Source: CATQHW01 sp965215345
Lineage (GTDB): Bacteria > Spirochaetota > Spirochaetia > SZUA-6 > Bin103
Reading direction: 5' to 3'
Assembly: GCA_965215345.1 (NCBI GenBank)
Contig: CBDCDL010000002.1
Span: 1,054,001-1,118,000 of the forward strand
Length of the DNA: 64,000 bases
Under the pieces are notes generated by a model. It saw only the letters and a list, made by a program, of their open reading frames with translations. It searched no databases and had not been told where the DNA came from. Positions 16,970 to 25,032 of this stretch are shown piece after piece. The first letter of the stretch is position 1. Each line of letters begins with the position of its first letter. Both the position numbers and the translations under genes were made by a program.

Positions 16970-17578
16970 ATGAAGCCCACCGATATTGATTCGGCGACCC
17001 AACTCGTAGTGGAAGGGAAGGATTACGTGAACTTTTTCGAGGCGTTCCTTGATTATCTCAAGATTGAGCATGTGCAGATCCAGAACTATGGCAGCGTGGA
17101 CGAGCTGGGTGTGTTTCTTCCGCTACTGGCGAAAATGTCGAACTTCGATATGGTCCGACATCTCGGGGTCGTTCGTGACGCCGAGAAATGCTCTCAATCA
17201 GCGGCCCAGAGCGTTCGGTCGGCACTGACCAAGGCGAGTCTTCCTCTGCCTGAGGACACTCTCTCAACCCCAGCAGGAGATCGCACGACCAGCGTACTGG
17301 TGCTGCCCGACGATGAACCCGGCATGCTGGAAACGGTTCTGGCCCGCTCCTTTGCAGAGACAAACGAGGATGAGTGCATCGATCGCTTCTTCGAGTGCAT
17401 CGAATCAGGTGGAGGAACAATTCGGCGTCCGGCCAAGGCACGGACGTGCGCGTACCTCGCCACGACGAGTGACCCTCAGGTCTCTGTGGGCGTAGCAGCC
17501 AAGAAGGGCGTCTGGGATTTCCAGCACGCCGCGTTCAGCAATGTACGCGAGTTTCTGTCTCAGCTCGGATCTCCATGA
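16970..17578 (+). CDS. DUF3226-like TOPRIM-type protein, ATPase partner
   Basis: A 202-residue protein starting 2 bases after the ATPase stop. LVVEGKDYVNFFEAFL near the N-terminus gives a TOPRIM-like catalytic Glu (E15), and LGVVRDAEK gives the acidic D70-x-E72 pair. This is the pattern expected of DUF3226 and the related DUF4435/RloB-like predicted nucleases. KKGVWDFQHAAFSNVREF near the end is also typical of the group. An OLD-type ATPase with a separate TOPRIM protein is a recurrent antiphage arrangement. Its TGA stop overlaps the ATG of the MNT gene (ATGA at 17575-17578), tying it to the next two genes. Function is inferred from family and context. Confidence 0.65.
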   Translation: MKPTDIDSATQLVVEGKDYVNFFEAFLDYLKIEHVQIQNYGSVDELGVFLPLLAKMSNFDMVRHLGVVRDAEKCSQSAAQSVRSALTKASLPLPEDTLSTPAGDRTTSVLVLPDDEPGMLETVLARSFAETNEDECIDRFFECIESGGGTIRRPAKARTCAYLATTSDPQVSVGVAAKKGVWDFQHAAFSNVREFLSQLGSP

Positions 17579-18096
17579 CGGCAGGTGATGGGGGCGAGTC
17601 CTCGTTCGGTTATGCGGACGTCAAGCCGCTGACCGACGCCCTGCTGACAGAGGTGCGCGCCGCGCTCGGCGACCGGCTGACCGCGGTCGCACTGTACGGC
17701 TCGGTGGCGCGGGGGGAGGCGCACCGCCGGAGCGACATCGACCTGTTCGTCGTCCATCGCGGTGACCGGGAGACCGTCTCCGAGGCGTTCCTCCGCGCGG
17801 AGTTGCGCCTGCGCGATCAACCGCTGGCGCGCGAGCTGTCCGCGCGGGGGGTGCCGACCGCTCCGATCGCGATCTACCGCTCGGAGGAAGGGTTGGCAGA
17901 CACTCCGTGGTTGATGCTCGACATGACGGACCACGGCATCGTCCTGTTCGATCCGCGCGGCGTGCTCCGCCGGAAGCTGGAGCGCCTGCGAGCGAGGCTC
18001 GAGGAGCTGGGCTCGCGCCGTATCGAGCTCGATGACGGTTCCTGGTACTGGGACCTCAAGCCCGATCTGCGGCCTGGCGAGGTCGTCACCCTGTAG
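17575..18096 (+). CDS. MNT-type nucleotidyltransferase domain protein
   Basis: A 173-residue protein of the minimal nucleotidyltransferase superfamily. The active-site signature is complete: GSVARGEAHRRSDID, that is Gly-Ser, ten residues, Asp-x-Asp. A C-terminal extension of about 90 residues ends in a tryptophan-rich motif (DDGSWYWDLKPDL). Such proteins pair with HEPN proteins as toxin-antitoxin modules, and the next gene encodes one. The start overlaps the stop of the TOPRIM gene by 4 bases, so it is translated from the same message. It is GC-richer than the two upstream genes, which suggests the module was assembled from two sources. Confidence 0.8.
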   Translation: MTAGDGGESSFGYADVKPLTDALLTEVRAALGDRLTAVALYGSVARGEAHRRSDIDLFVVHRGDRETVSEAFLRAELRLRDQPLARELSARGVPTAPIAIYRSEEGLADTPWLMLDMTDHGIVLFDPRGVLRRKLERLRARLEELGSRRIELDDGSWYWDLKPDLRPGEVVTL

Positions 18097-18106
18097 TGCC
18101 GCCGGC

Positions 18107-18550
18107 ATGAGCAACCACGAACGGGGGCGGAAGCTCATGGCGGCGGCGTTGGAGTATCTGGGAGAGATGGACGCCGCGATCGCCCGCTCCTCGTGGAACA
18201 TCACCGTCCGCCACGCCCAGGAGGTGGTCGAGCTGGTGATGAAAGCGGTGCTCGGCTATCTGTGCATCGACTATCCCAAGGTCCACGACACCGCCGACGT
18301 GTTCATCGCAGCGCTTGCCCGTCGCCGGATGGGGTTGAGCGATGACGAGGCTGCCGACATACGGGCGGTCTCGTCCCGGCTGGCCAGCAAACGAGCGCCC
18401 GCGTTCTCCTTCGAGTACGACGAGGAGGCCGATGTCGCCTGCGCCGCAGCAGAGGACGCACGGCGCATCCACGGCCTGTGTACGCGGCTGGCCGCCGCCA
18501 TCGAAGAGCGACGGCGGCAGGACGAGTCGCCGGCGTCCGACGCCGAGTAG
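18107..18550 (+). CDS. HEPN domain protein, partner of the MNT protein
   Basis: A 147-residue helical protein. NITVRHAQEVVELVMKAVLG matches the core helix of PF05168-type HEPN domains, with a conserved His about 15 residues later (PKVHDTADVFIAAL). I do not see a clear R-x4-6-H RNase motif, so it may be a binding rather than a cutting HEPN. It starts 10 bases after the MNT stop at ATG 18107; the longer frame from 18032 overlaps the MNT gene and is not needed. It ends 4 bases before the start of the serine hydrolase gene. Confidence 0.7.
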   Translation: MSNHERGRKLMAAALEYLGEMDAAIARSSWNITVRHAQEVVELVMKAVLGYLCIDYPKVHDTADVFIAALARRRMGLSDDEAADIRAVSSRLASKRAPAFSFEYDEEADVACAAAEDARRIHGLCTRLAAAIEERRRQDESPASDAE

Positions 18551-18554
18551 GCGG

Positions 18555-19643
18555 GTGGCCGAAGTACGGCGGTGGTCGGAGCTGGCGGACGCGCTGGACG
18601 CGGCGGCCGCGGCGGACGGCACCGGCAGCCTGAGCGCGGCCGTCCGTCACGGCGGGCGCACGGTGTGGACGCATGCGGCCGGCTGGGCGGATCGTGAGCA
18701 GGGACGGCGCGCCGACGCCGGCACCGTCTACCGGGTGGGATCGATCAGCAAGACGGTGGCGGTGACCGTGGCGCTGCGCCTGGGCGAGCGCGGCGTGCTG
18801 GACCTGGACGAACCGGTCGCCCGGCTGGTGCCGGAGATCGAGACCACGGTCGGTTACGCGGCACAGCCGCGGGCCATCACGCTGCGCGACCTGGCCACCC
18901 ACACCAGCGGCCTTGCGCGCGAGCCGCGCATCCCGCGGCTCCTGGCGGGCGCCGTGGACCGGTGGGAGCAGACCCTGCTGGGCGCCATTCCCGCTACCCG
19001 CTTCGCCCATCCGCCGGGCGCCTGCTTCGACTATTCGAACGTCGGAGCGGCGATCCTGGGCCTGGCGGTGCGGCGCGCCGGCCGGATGCCGTACCCGGAG
19101 CTGGTGGCCGCCGAGATCTGCGCCCCGCTCGGCCTGACGTCCACCGGGTTCCGGCCGCCGGCGGATCGAGAGCGCCTGGCGATCGGCTACGAGCGGCTGG
19201 GCGACGGGTCGATCAGCACCCGCGATTCGGAGCGGCAGCACGCCGGGCGAGGGTTCCGCGTGCCGAGCGGCGGCCTGTACTCCACGCCGAGCGAGACCGC
19301 GGCGTTCGGCGCGGCGCTGGGCCCGGGCGCGGATGACCGCCTGCTGAGCACGGCGGCGCGGCGGGAGATGCTGCAGGTGGCGACCAGGAAGTCGGAGGAG
19401 TGCTCGCCCGGGCCGTCGAACGGCTACGGGACCGGGGTCGAGCTCTACCTGGACGGCACGCGGGTGGTCGCCTACGGCCACCACGGCGACATGAACGGCT
19501 ACGGCGCGGTCGTGCTGGGCGATCCGGAGCGCGGCGTGACGATCTGCGTCTGCAGCAACTTCCGCGGCAGCGAGGAGCTGGGCATGGAACGGTCGCTCGA
19601 CCTGCTGCCGGCAGCCTCAGGGAGCGTCGCGGCACTCCGATAG
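18555..19643 (+). CDS. Serine hydrolase, beta-lactamase class C/penicillin-binding type
   Basis: A 362-residue protein starting at GTG 18555. The catalytic Ser-x-x-Lys is SISK (residues 63-66), the Tyr-x-Asn is in FDYSNVG, and GHHGDMNGYGA supplies the third-motif histidine. There is no signal peptide, so it would act in the cytoplasm or be exported in another way. Members include esterases, D-amino peptidases and cell-wall enzymes as well as beta-lactamases; no resistance role can be concluded. It follows the HEPN gene by 4 bases and may be its operon partner only by position. Its last 27 bases overlap the convergent lipoprotein gene. Confidence 0.8.
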   Translation: MAEVRRWSELADALDAAAAADGTGSLSAAVRHGGRTVWTHAAGWADREQGRRADAGTVYRVGSISKTVAVTVALRLGERGVLDLDEPVARLVPEIETTVGYAAQPRAITLRDLATHTSGLAREPRIPRLLAGAVDRWEQTLLGAIPATRFAHPPGACFDYSNVGAAILGLAVRRAGRMPYPELVAAEICAPLGLTSTGFRPPADRERLAIGYERLGDGSISTRDSERQHAGRGFRVPSGGLYSTPSETAAFGAALGPGADDRLLSTAARREMLQVATRKSEECSPGPSNGYGTGVELYLDGTRVVAYGHHGDMNGYGAVVLGDPERGVTICVCSNFRGSEELGMERSLDLLPAASGSVAALR

Positions 19644-20414
19644 GGTCGTGGAGAACGTCTGGCTCCGGAAGAAGATCTCCGGCACATAGATCCCGTCGAT
19701 CCTGTCGTCCGTGAAGAGATCCGCCGTGTCGCCCTGCTTGAGCTCCGTCACGAGGGGCTTCCTGATCTCTGCGGGATAGATGCTTGGGGGAACCGTGTCA
19801 TCGGGATAGGTACGAACGCTATCGGGGCCGACGTTGATCCCGCAGGGAAAGGCCTCCGCGCCATCGCCTTCCAGTTCACCCGGACCGATCCGAACGACAC
19901 TGGCGCTGGCAACCTCGAGACAGCCGTCGATGGCAAACTTCTCCTTCGTACGGATCGCGTCGCGACAGGTCAGCCACTTGCTGAGGGCGTTCCAGACCGC
20001 GAACTCGGTCTTCACCTCGATGGTCGATCGCTCGTACGTGGCGGTTGCCCGTTCGTCGGCTCCGTCGAAGTCGCTGAACTCCATCCCGAACACCACGTGC
20101 GCGGTCTTCCGGGCGTCGCTCATCTCGAAGGCATAGGCCGCCGTGCCGTCATCGGCCCGACAGAAACCGTTGCGAATGAAGGGAAAGGGAGGGCCCTGCG
20201 CGCCGTTCGTCCCGGTATAGACGGGATTCGCGAAGTGGTCGCTCCAGATGCAGTCCTCTGAGTCCATGGGCTGGGAGTCCTCCGGCTCCGGCATGGTCCG
20301 GTCGCCCGGGAGACCCGGGGAATCGCAGGAGGTCAGCAGAGCGAGGATGCAGACCACCCCGGCAGTGGCTGCCAAGGGTCTCGATGAGGTGACGCCCGCG
20401 CTCTGATCCTTCAT
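19617..20414 (-). CDS. Predicted lipoprotein of unknown function
   Basis: A 265-residue protein starting at ATG 20414 (MKDQSAG); an upstream ATG at 20447 would add 11 residues in front of a good signal peptide. The signal sequence ends in LALLTSC, a lipobox with the modified Cys at about residue 30. The mature part is acidic at its start (DRTMPEPEDSQPMDSED) and contains paired cysteines that could form disulfides. I do not recognise a domain. It is moderately AT-richer than the surrounding genes. Convergent with the serine hydrolase gene. Confidence 0.6.
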   Translation of the reverse strand: MKDQSAGVTSSRPLAATAGVVCILALLTSCDSPGLPGDRTMPEPEDSQPMDSEDCIWSDHFANPVYTGTNGAQGPPFPFIRNGFCRADDGTAAYAFEMSDARKTAHVVFGMEFSDFDGADERATATYERSTIEVKTEFAVWNALSKWLTCRDAIRTKEKFAIDGCLEVASASVVRIGPGELEGDGAEAFPCGINVGPDSVRTYPDDTVPPSIYPAEIRKPLVTELKQGDTADLFTDDRIDGIYVPEIFFRSQTFSTTLSECRDAP

Positions 20415-20635
20415 CGGTCGCCGAAGTATAGCTAAGCTGACGCACAAGGGGGATACCCGACGCGGTGGATACGGGAGCCGACCGAGCCGCGCTCAGCATG
20501 GAGCGGACGACCTCATCATTGAAGTGGCCACTGCGACATGCCGTGGCGCAAGGCGCTGGAGGCGATCGCCCCGGCGGCCGCCGTCACCTCGCGTTTCGAC
20601 TCGGTTGGGGGAGCTGTCCCGCAGACTGACCGGCG
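20415..20635. other. Intergenic stretch without a clear gene
   Basis: Between the stop of the SelA-like gene and the start of the lipoprotein gene, both on the minus strand. A plus-strand frame from 20538 (beginning MPWRKALEAIAPAAA) is short and unsupported. I see no terminator or repeat here. Confidence 0.4.
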
Positions 20636-21754
20636 TCAGGCGAGCTCGGCCAGCACCTGCAGGCAGCGCTCGGCGACGATTCGCTCCTGGCCCGGCTTCA
20701 GCATGTGCGGGTTGACGACGATGCCGTCTCCGATGAAGTGCTGGGCCAGCACGATGGGCGGATCGCCGTCGATCAGCCCCTGGAAGAGTTGCCCGGTGGC
20801 GAAGCCGGCGTCCGGCAGCGGGCGGACCGCCAGCATCGGCACCGTGTAGGTGTCGGCCTTCTCGAACCGCTCCAGCGCGATCGGATGGCCGGCGCCGTCG
20901 AGCGCGCGCTCGACATGCTCGACCTGCGCCGTCCAGCGCGCGCGGTCGGCGTCGTGGTCGCGCGCCAGGTAGAGCTCCAGCGCCTTCAGAAAGCCGATGA
21001 TCTCCTCACGGCTGACCTTGGCCGGCCGGCCCACCGTCGCGAACGGGTTGCCGTTGGCCATGCAGGCATCGATCAGGTCCTGCCGGCCGACCACCAGCCC
21101 CGTCGACTGCGGTCCCATGATGCTCTTGCCGCCGCTGAAGATGGTCAGGTCCGCGCCGGCATTCCAGAAGCGCTTCAGCGTCGACAGCGGCGGGCACTCC
21201 GAGGCGGCGTCCACGATCAGCGGCACGCCGGCGCCGCGGGCGATGCTCACCAAGTCGGCGAGCGGCACCGAGGCGGGGTCGCCGAGCCGGTGGGCCATGC
21301 ACAGGATCGCCGCGGTGTCCGGGCCGACCGCGTCGCGTAGCGCCCGCGTGGGCGGTTCGCCCGCGTCGGAGACCTCCACGAAGGTGGCGCCGGCCAGCCG
21401 CATGGCTTGGTCGTAGACGAGGCGATGGATGCTCTGGACGACCACCTCCGACTTCATGCCGGCGGTGTCGGGGAGCTGCGTGATGCGCTCCGGGTCGGTG
21501 CCGGCGATGCATGCCGCCGTCGTCACCAGCAGCCCGGCCGCGGCGCTGGAGGTCACGTAGGCCGCCTCCACGTCCAGAAGGCCGGCGATGCGGCGCCCGA
21601 CCGCCGGGTGCAGGTCCTCCAGCCGGCAGAACTCGCGGTTGGCGTCCCTCATGACCTCGAAGATCTCGGGGTCCATCACCGATCCTCCGTAGTTGGTCAC
21701 GGTGCCGGCGGCGTTGATGAGCGGGCGCACGCCCAGATCCTCGTAGATTCCCAT
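20636..21754 (-). CDS. PLP-dependent SelA/DgaE-like enzyme
   Basis: A 372-residue type I PLP enzyme. I choose ATG 21754 (MGIYEDLGVRPLINAAGT) because AGAGGAAG lies 9-11 bases upstream; the alternative ATG at 21763 sits directly against that site. The PLP pocket shows SSAAAGLLVTTAACIAGTDP, the Asp in VPLIVDAASECPPL, and the Schiff-base lysine in FSGGKSIMGPQSTGL. The sequence belongs with D-glucosaminate-6-phosphate ammonia-lyase and related SelA-like proteins rather than true selenocysteine synthases, as no tRNA-binding N-terminal domain is present. The likely chemistry is an elimination on an amino-sugar acid or hydroxy-amino acid; the exact substrate is unknown. Confidence 0.8.
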   Translation of the reverse strand: MGIYEDLGVRPLINAAGTVTNYGGSVMDPEIFEVMRDANREFCRLEDLHPAVGRRIAGLLDVEAAYVTSSAAAGLLVTTAACIAGTDPERITQLPDTAGMKSEVVVQSIHRLVYDQAMRLAGATFVEVSDAGEPPTRALRDAVGPDTAAILCMAHRLGDPASVPLADLVSIARGAGVPLIVDAASECPPLSTLKRFWNAGADLTIFSGGKSIMGPQSTGLVVGRQDLIDACMANGNPFATVGRPAKVSREEIIGFLKALELYLARDHDADRARWTAQVEHVERALDGAGHPIALERFEKADTYTVPMLAVRPLPDAGFATGQLFQGLIDGDPPIVLAQHFIGDGIVVNPHMLKPGQERIVAERCLQVLAELA

Positions 21755-21900
21755 GCTCGACATCTTCCTCTGTGTCGCCGAGCGGGTTCGTCGCAACGGC
21801 GCGTCCAAGGTCATAGCACAAAGCGACGACCACGCGAACCCGGACGAAGATGCGTCCACCCCGCGCCTGCGCGCCCGTTTCACGGAACGGATGGGTGCTG

Positions 21901-21934
21901 TCAGCATGGCTCATGATTCAGCATGGCTCATGAT
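21901..21934. repeat. 17-bp perfect tandem duplication
   Basis: TCAGCATGGCTCATGAT occurs twice in direct succession (21901-21917 and 21918-21934), in the 240-base gap between the divergent SelA-like and SirB1-like genes. Each copy contains the palindrome TCATGA. It could be an operator pair or a recent slippage duplication. Confidence 0.7.
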
Positions 21935-21994
21935 TCTGTATCCGCACGCTGGCGGCGCTTGCCTCACCGGCGGCGTCGATCTACCATCAAAGGG

Positions 21995-22813
21995 ATGGAC
22001 CGCGCGCAGCTCCCGTTCATGATCGAGCTTCTCGATGACGAGACGCCGGCGGTCCAGCAGCGCGTGATGGAGGCGCTGGCTGCCTTCGGCGACGAGTTGG
22101 ACGCCGAGATCAACCGGCAGGGGATCGAGGTCGACGACGACCGCCGCGAGTTGCTGGGGGAAGTGCACGCCATCCAGCGACGCACTCGGTTGCTGGAGCG
22201 CTGGCAGGAGTGCCTGGCCGTCCCGAACGAGAAGGTGAAGCTGGAGACCGCGCTCGGACTGATCGCGGAGTACGAGCTGGGCGACGGATCCGCCGAGCGG
22301 CTGACCGACCTGCTGGACGGGCTGGCCGACGACTACCGCAGCGCACACGTCGGCGCCGACGTGTTCACGCTGGCCCACTACCTGTTCCGGACCAGGGGGC
22401 TGACCGGCTGCGGCAAGAAGGACTACTACACGCCGGCCGCGAGCAACCTGGTGTCGGTGATCACCCGCGGCCGCGGGCTGCCGATCAGCCTGTCGTGCAT
22501 CTACCTGCTGGTCGGATCCCGGCTCGGCCTGGACATCGAGGGCTGCAACGTGCCCAACCACTTCCTGGCGCGCGCGGTGGCCGGCGACCGGCTGATCCTG
22601 GTCGACTGCTTCAACGGCGGGGCGACCCTGGACGTCGCGCAACTCATTCCCAAGGGACACGACGCCACCGCGCAGCTCGCCCGCATCCGCCGCGGCACCC
22701 CGGCCGCCACGATCATGGTGCGCGTGGCCGCCAACCTGGCGGTCGCGCACGCGCGCGCGGGCAACGAGTCCGACGCGCGCTTCTTCACCGAGCTGCGCGA
22801 CCAGACCGCCTGA
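21995..22813 (+). CDS. SirB1/transglutaminase-like family protein
   Basis: A 272-residue cytoplasmic protein of the SirB1 N-terminal (transglutaminase-like) family. ATG 21995 begins MDRAQLPFMIELLDDETPA. Typical family stretches are NLVSVITRGRGLPISLSCIY, LLVGSRLGLDIEGCNVPNHF and LILVDCFNGG, which together supply Cys, His and Asp of a transglutaminase-like triad. The C-terminal part is helical. The biochemical role of the family is not established. The stop forms a CTGA overlap with the probable start of recD2. Confidence 0.75.
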   Translation: MDRAQLPFMIELLDDETPAVQQRVMEALAAFGDELDAEINRQGIEVDDDRRELLGEVHAIQRRTRLLERWQECLAVPNEKVKLETALGLIAEYELGDGSAERLTDLLDGLADDYRSAHVGADVFTLAHYLFRTRGLTGCGKKDYYTPAASNLVSVITRGRGLPISLSCIYLLVGSRLGLDIEGCNVPNHFLARAVAGDRLILVDCFNGGATLDVAQLIPKGHDATAQLARIRRGTPAATIMVRVAANLAVAHARAGNESDARFFTELRDQTA

Positions 22814-25032
22814 GCGGTCCGCTGATCGGCAGCGGACCGGCCCCGACCGCATCGGCCGGCGGCGACGGGGAATCGCTGCGCGGCACCGTCCACTCGATCA
22901 TCTACGTCACCGACGACGGCTCCTTCGCGGTCGTGCGCCTGCAGTCGGAGGACGACCCGGATGCCCGGCCGGTCGCCGTCGGCCCGCTGGCCGGCGTGCG
23001 CCCGGGCGAGCTCCTGCACCTGCGGGGCGCGTGGACCCATCACCGCCGCCACGGCCCGCGCTTCGAGGTCACCTCGTTCCACTCCGTGGCTCCGAGCACC
23101 GCGGCCGGCATCGAGCGCTTCCTGGCCTCGCGGCTGGTGAAGGGCGTCGGCCCGGCGCTGGCGCGCCGCATCGTCGCCCGCTTCGGCACCGACGCCCTGG
23201 ACGTGCTGGACCGCCACGGCGAGCGGCTGACCGAGGTGGCCGGCATCGGCCCCGACCGCCGCGACCGCATCCTGGCCTCCTGGTCCGACCACCGGCAACT
23301 CCGCGACACCATGATCTTCCTGCAGGGCCACGGCATCTCCCCCGCCTACGCGCTGCGCATCCACCGCCGCTACGGCTCCGGGGCGCGCCGCGCGGTCACC
23401 GACAACCCGTACCGGCTGGCCGAGGAGGTGGCCGGCATCGGCTTCCTGATCGCCGACCGCATCGCCGCGTCGCTCGGCGTCGACCGCGACTCCCCGGAGC
23501 GGGCCGCCGCCGGCGTGCTGCACGTGCTGGCGACCGGTGCGGCCCGCGGCCACACGCTGATGCCCGTGGACGCCGTGGCGGAGGCCGGCGCCGAGCTGCT
23601 GTCCGTGGACGAGTCGGCGGTCCGCGACGCCGTCCGGGCGCTGACGGCTCGCCGCGCGGTGCTGCCGTGCGGAGAGAGCGGCGCCGATGCGATCGCCCTT
23701 CCCGACCTGCGGCGCGCCGAGCAGCGCTCCGCCGACCGGTTGCGGGCTCTGGCCGGCCGACCGCCGAACCCGTTGCGTTCCGACGTCAACCGGTTGCTCG
23801 ACGCCTTCGAACGATCGAGCGGTGTCGATCTGTCACCCGAACAGCGCGACGCGGCGGCCCAGGCGGCTCAAGCGTCGGTTCTGGTCGTAACCGGCGGGCC
23901 GGGGACCGGCAAGACCACGCTGATCCGCGCCGTGCTCGGCCTGTACGACGCTGCCGGCGGGCGGGTGCAGCTCGCCGCCCCGACGGGTCGCGCCGCGAAG
24001 CGGATCGAGGAACAGGCCGGCCGGCCGGCGTCGACCATCCACCGGCTGCTGGAGTACAGCCCGCGCGAAGGGCGATTTCTGCGCGGCGCCGAGGACCCGC
24101 TCGACTGCGACGGGCTGATCATCGACGAGCTGTCGATGGTGGACGTGACGCTGCTGGACGCCGTGCTGGCGGCGACCCCGCCGCACTGCCGGCTGCTGCT
24201 GGTCGGGGACAGCGACCAGCTCCCGTCGGTGGGACCGGGCGACGTGCTGGCCGACCTGATCGCCGCGGGCGTCTGCCCGGTCGCCCGCCTCACCACCGTG
24301 TTCCGCCAGGGTGAGCGCTCGGCCATCGTCATGGCCGCGCACGCGGTCAACCACGGCGAGGTGCCGCGGGGACAGGGCGGAGGCGAGGCCGGCGACTACT
24401 TCTTCGTCAGCCGCGACGACCGGGAAGCCGCGCGCAACACGATCGTGCACCTGGTCACCGAGCGCATGCCGGCGCGCTTCGGACTCGACCCGCGGACGGA
24501 CATCCAGGTGCTGACGCCGATGAACCGCGGCGAGCTGGGTACCGCCGTCCTCAACCGGGAGCTGCAGGCCGCGCTGAACCCGCACGGCGCGGCGATCGAG
24601 GGCGCGGCCGACATCCGCGTGGGCGACCGCGTCATGCAGACCCGCAACGACTACCAGCTCGAGGTGTTCAACGGCGACATCGGCCTGGTACGCGATCTGG
24701 ACGCGGAGGACCAGCGCGTGCTGGTCGACTTCTCCACCGGACCGGTCTGGTACGAGGCATCGGAGCTGGACTCGCTGGTGCCTGCCTATGCGATCACGAT
24801 CCACAAGTCGCAGGGCTCGGAGTTCCCGGCCGCGGTGATCTCCATCGCCACCGAGCACTACCCGATGCTCCAGCGCAACCTGCTGTACACGGGGCTGACC
24901 CGCGCGCGGCGGCTGGCGGTGGTGGTGGGCAGCCCCCGCGCCGCGCATATCGCGGTCGGCAACGCGCAGGCGCGCCAGCGCCACACCGGGCTGGTCGAGC
25001 TGCTGACGGGCGTTTCCCCGGCCGCGCGATGA
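22810..25032 (+). CDS. recD2: RecD2-type ATP-dependent DNA helicase (probable CTG start)
   Basis: About 740 residues, the normal length of RecD2, a 5'-3' SF1B helicase working without RecBC. The N-terminal OB-like part begins SLRGTVHSIIYVTDDGSF, followed by helix-hairpin-helix elements (VKGVGPALARRIVARFG; VAGIGPDRRDRIL). Helicase motifs: Walker A GGPGTGKTT, LIIDELSMVD, LVGDSDQLPSVGPG, HKSQGSEFP and YTGLTRAR. The frame has no ATG, GTG or TTG between the end of the SirB1 gene and the first conserved residues. CTG at 22810-22812 overlaps the SirB1 stop in the same NTGA manner as the next junctions in this operon, so I place the start there. The start is an inference; the gene identity is firm. 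Confidence 0.88.
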   Translation: MSGPLIGSGPAPTASAGGDGESLRGTVHSIIYVTDDGSFAVVRLQSEDDPDARPVAVGPLAGVRPGELLHLRGAWTHHRRHGPRFEVTSFHSVAPSTAAGIERFLASRLVKGVGPALARRIVARFGTDALDVLDRHGERLTEVAGIGPDRRDRILASWSDHRQLRDTMIFLQGHGISPAYALRIHRRYGSGARRAVTDNPYRLAEEVAGIGFLIADRIAASLGVDRDSPERAAAGVLHVLATGAARGHTLMPVDAVAEAGAELLSVDESAVRDAVRALTARRAVLPCGESGADAIALPDLRRAEQRSADRLRALAGRPPNPLRSDVNRLLDAFERSSGVDLSPEQRDAAAQAAQASVLVVTGGPGTGKTTLIRAVLGLYDAAGGRVQLAAPTGRAAKRIEEQAGRPASTIHRLLEYSPREGRFLRGAEDPLDCDGLIIDELSMVDVTLLDAVLAATPPHCRLLLVGDSDQLPSVGPGDVLADLIAAGVCPVARLTTVFRQGERSAIVMAAHAVNHGEVPRGQGGGEAGDYFFVSRDDREAARNTIVHLVTERMPARFGLDPRTDIQVLTPMNRGELGTAVLNRELQAALNPHGAAIEGAADIRVGDRVMQTRNDYQLEVFNGDIGLVRDLDAEDQRVLVDFSTGPVWYEASELDSLVPAYAITIHKSQGSEFPAAVISIATEHYPMLQRNLLYTGLTRARRLAVVVGSPRAAHIAVGNAQARQRHTGLVELLTGVSPAAR

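Noticed and set aside
18555..19643. Antibiotic-resistance beta-lactamase
   Set aside because: The serine hydrolase has the general class C-like fold motifs, but no signal peptide and no closer resemblance to AmpC; most such proteins are esterases or peptidases.
20538..20849. Plus-strand frame beginning MPWRKALEAIAPAAA
   Set aside because: Mostly antisense to the SelA-like gene, with no ribosome site or known family.
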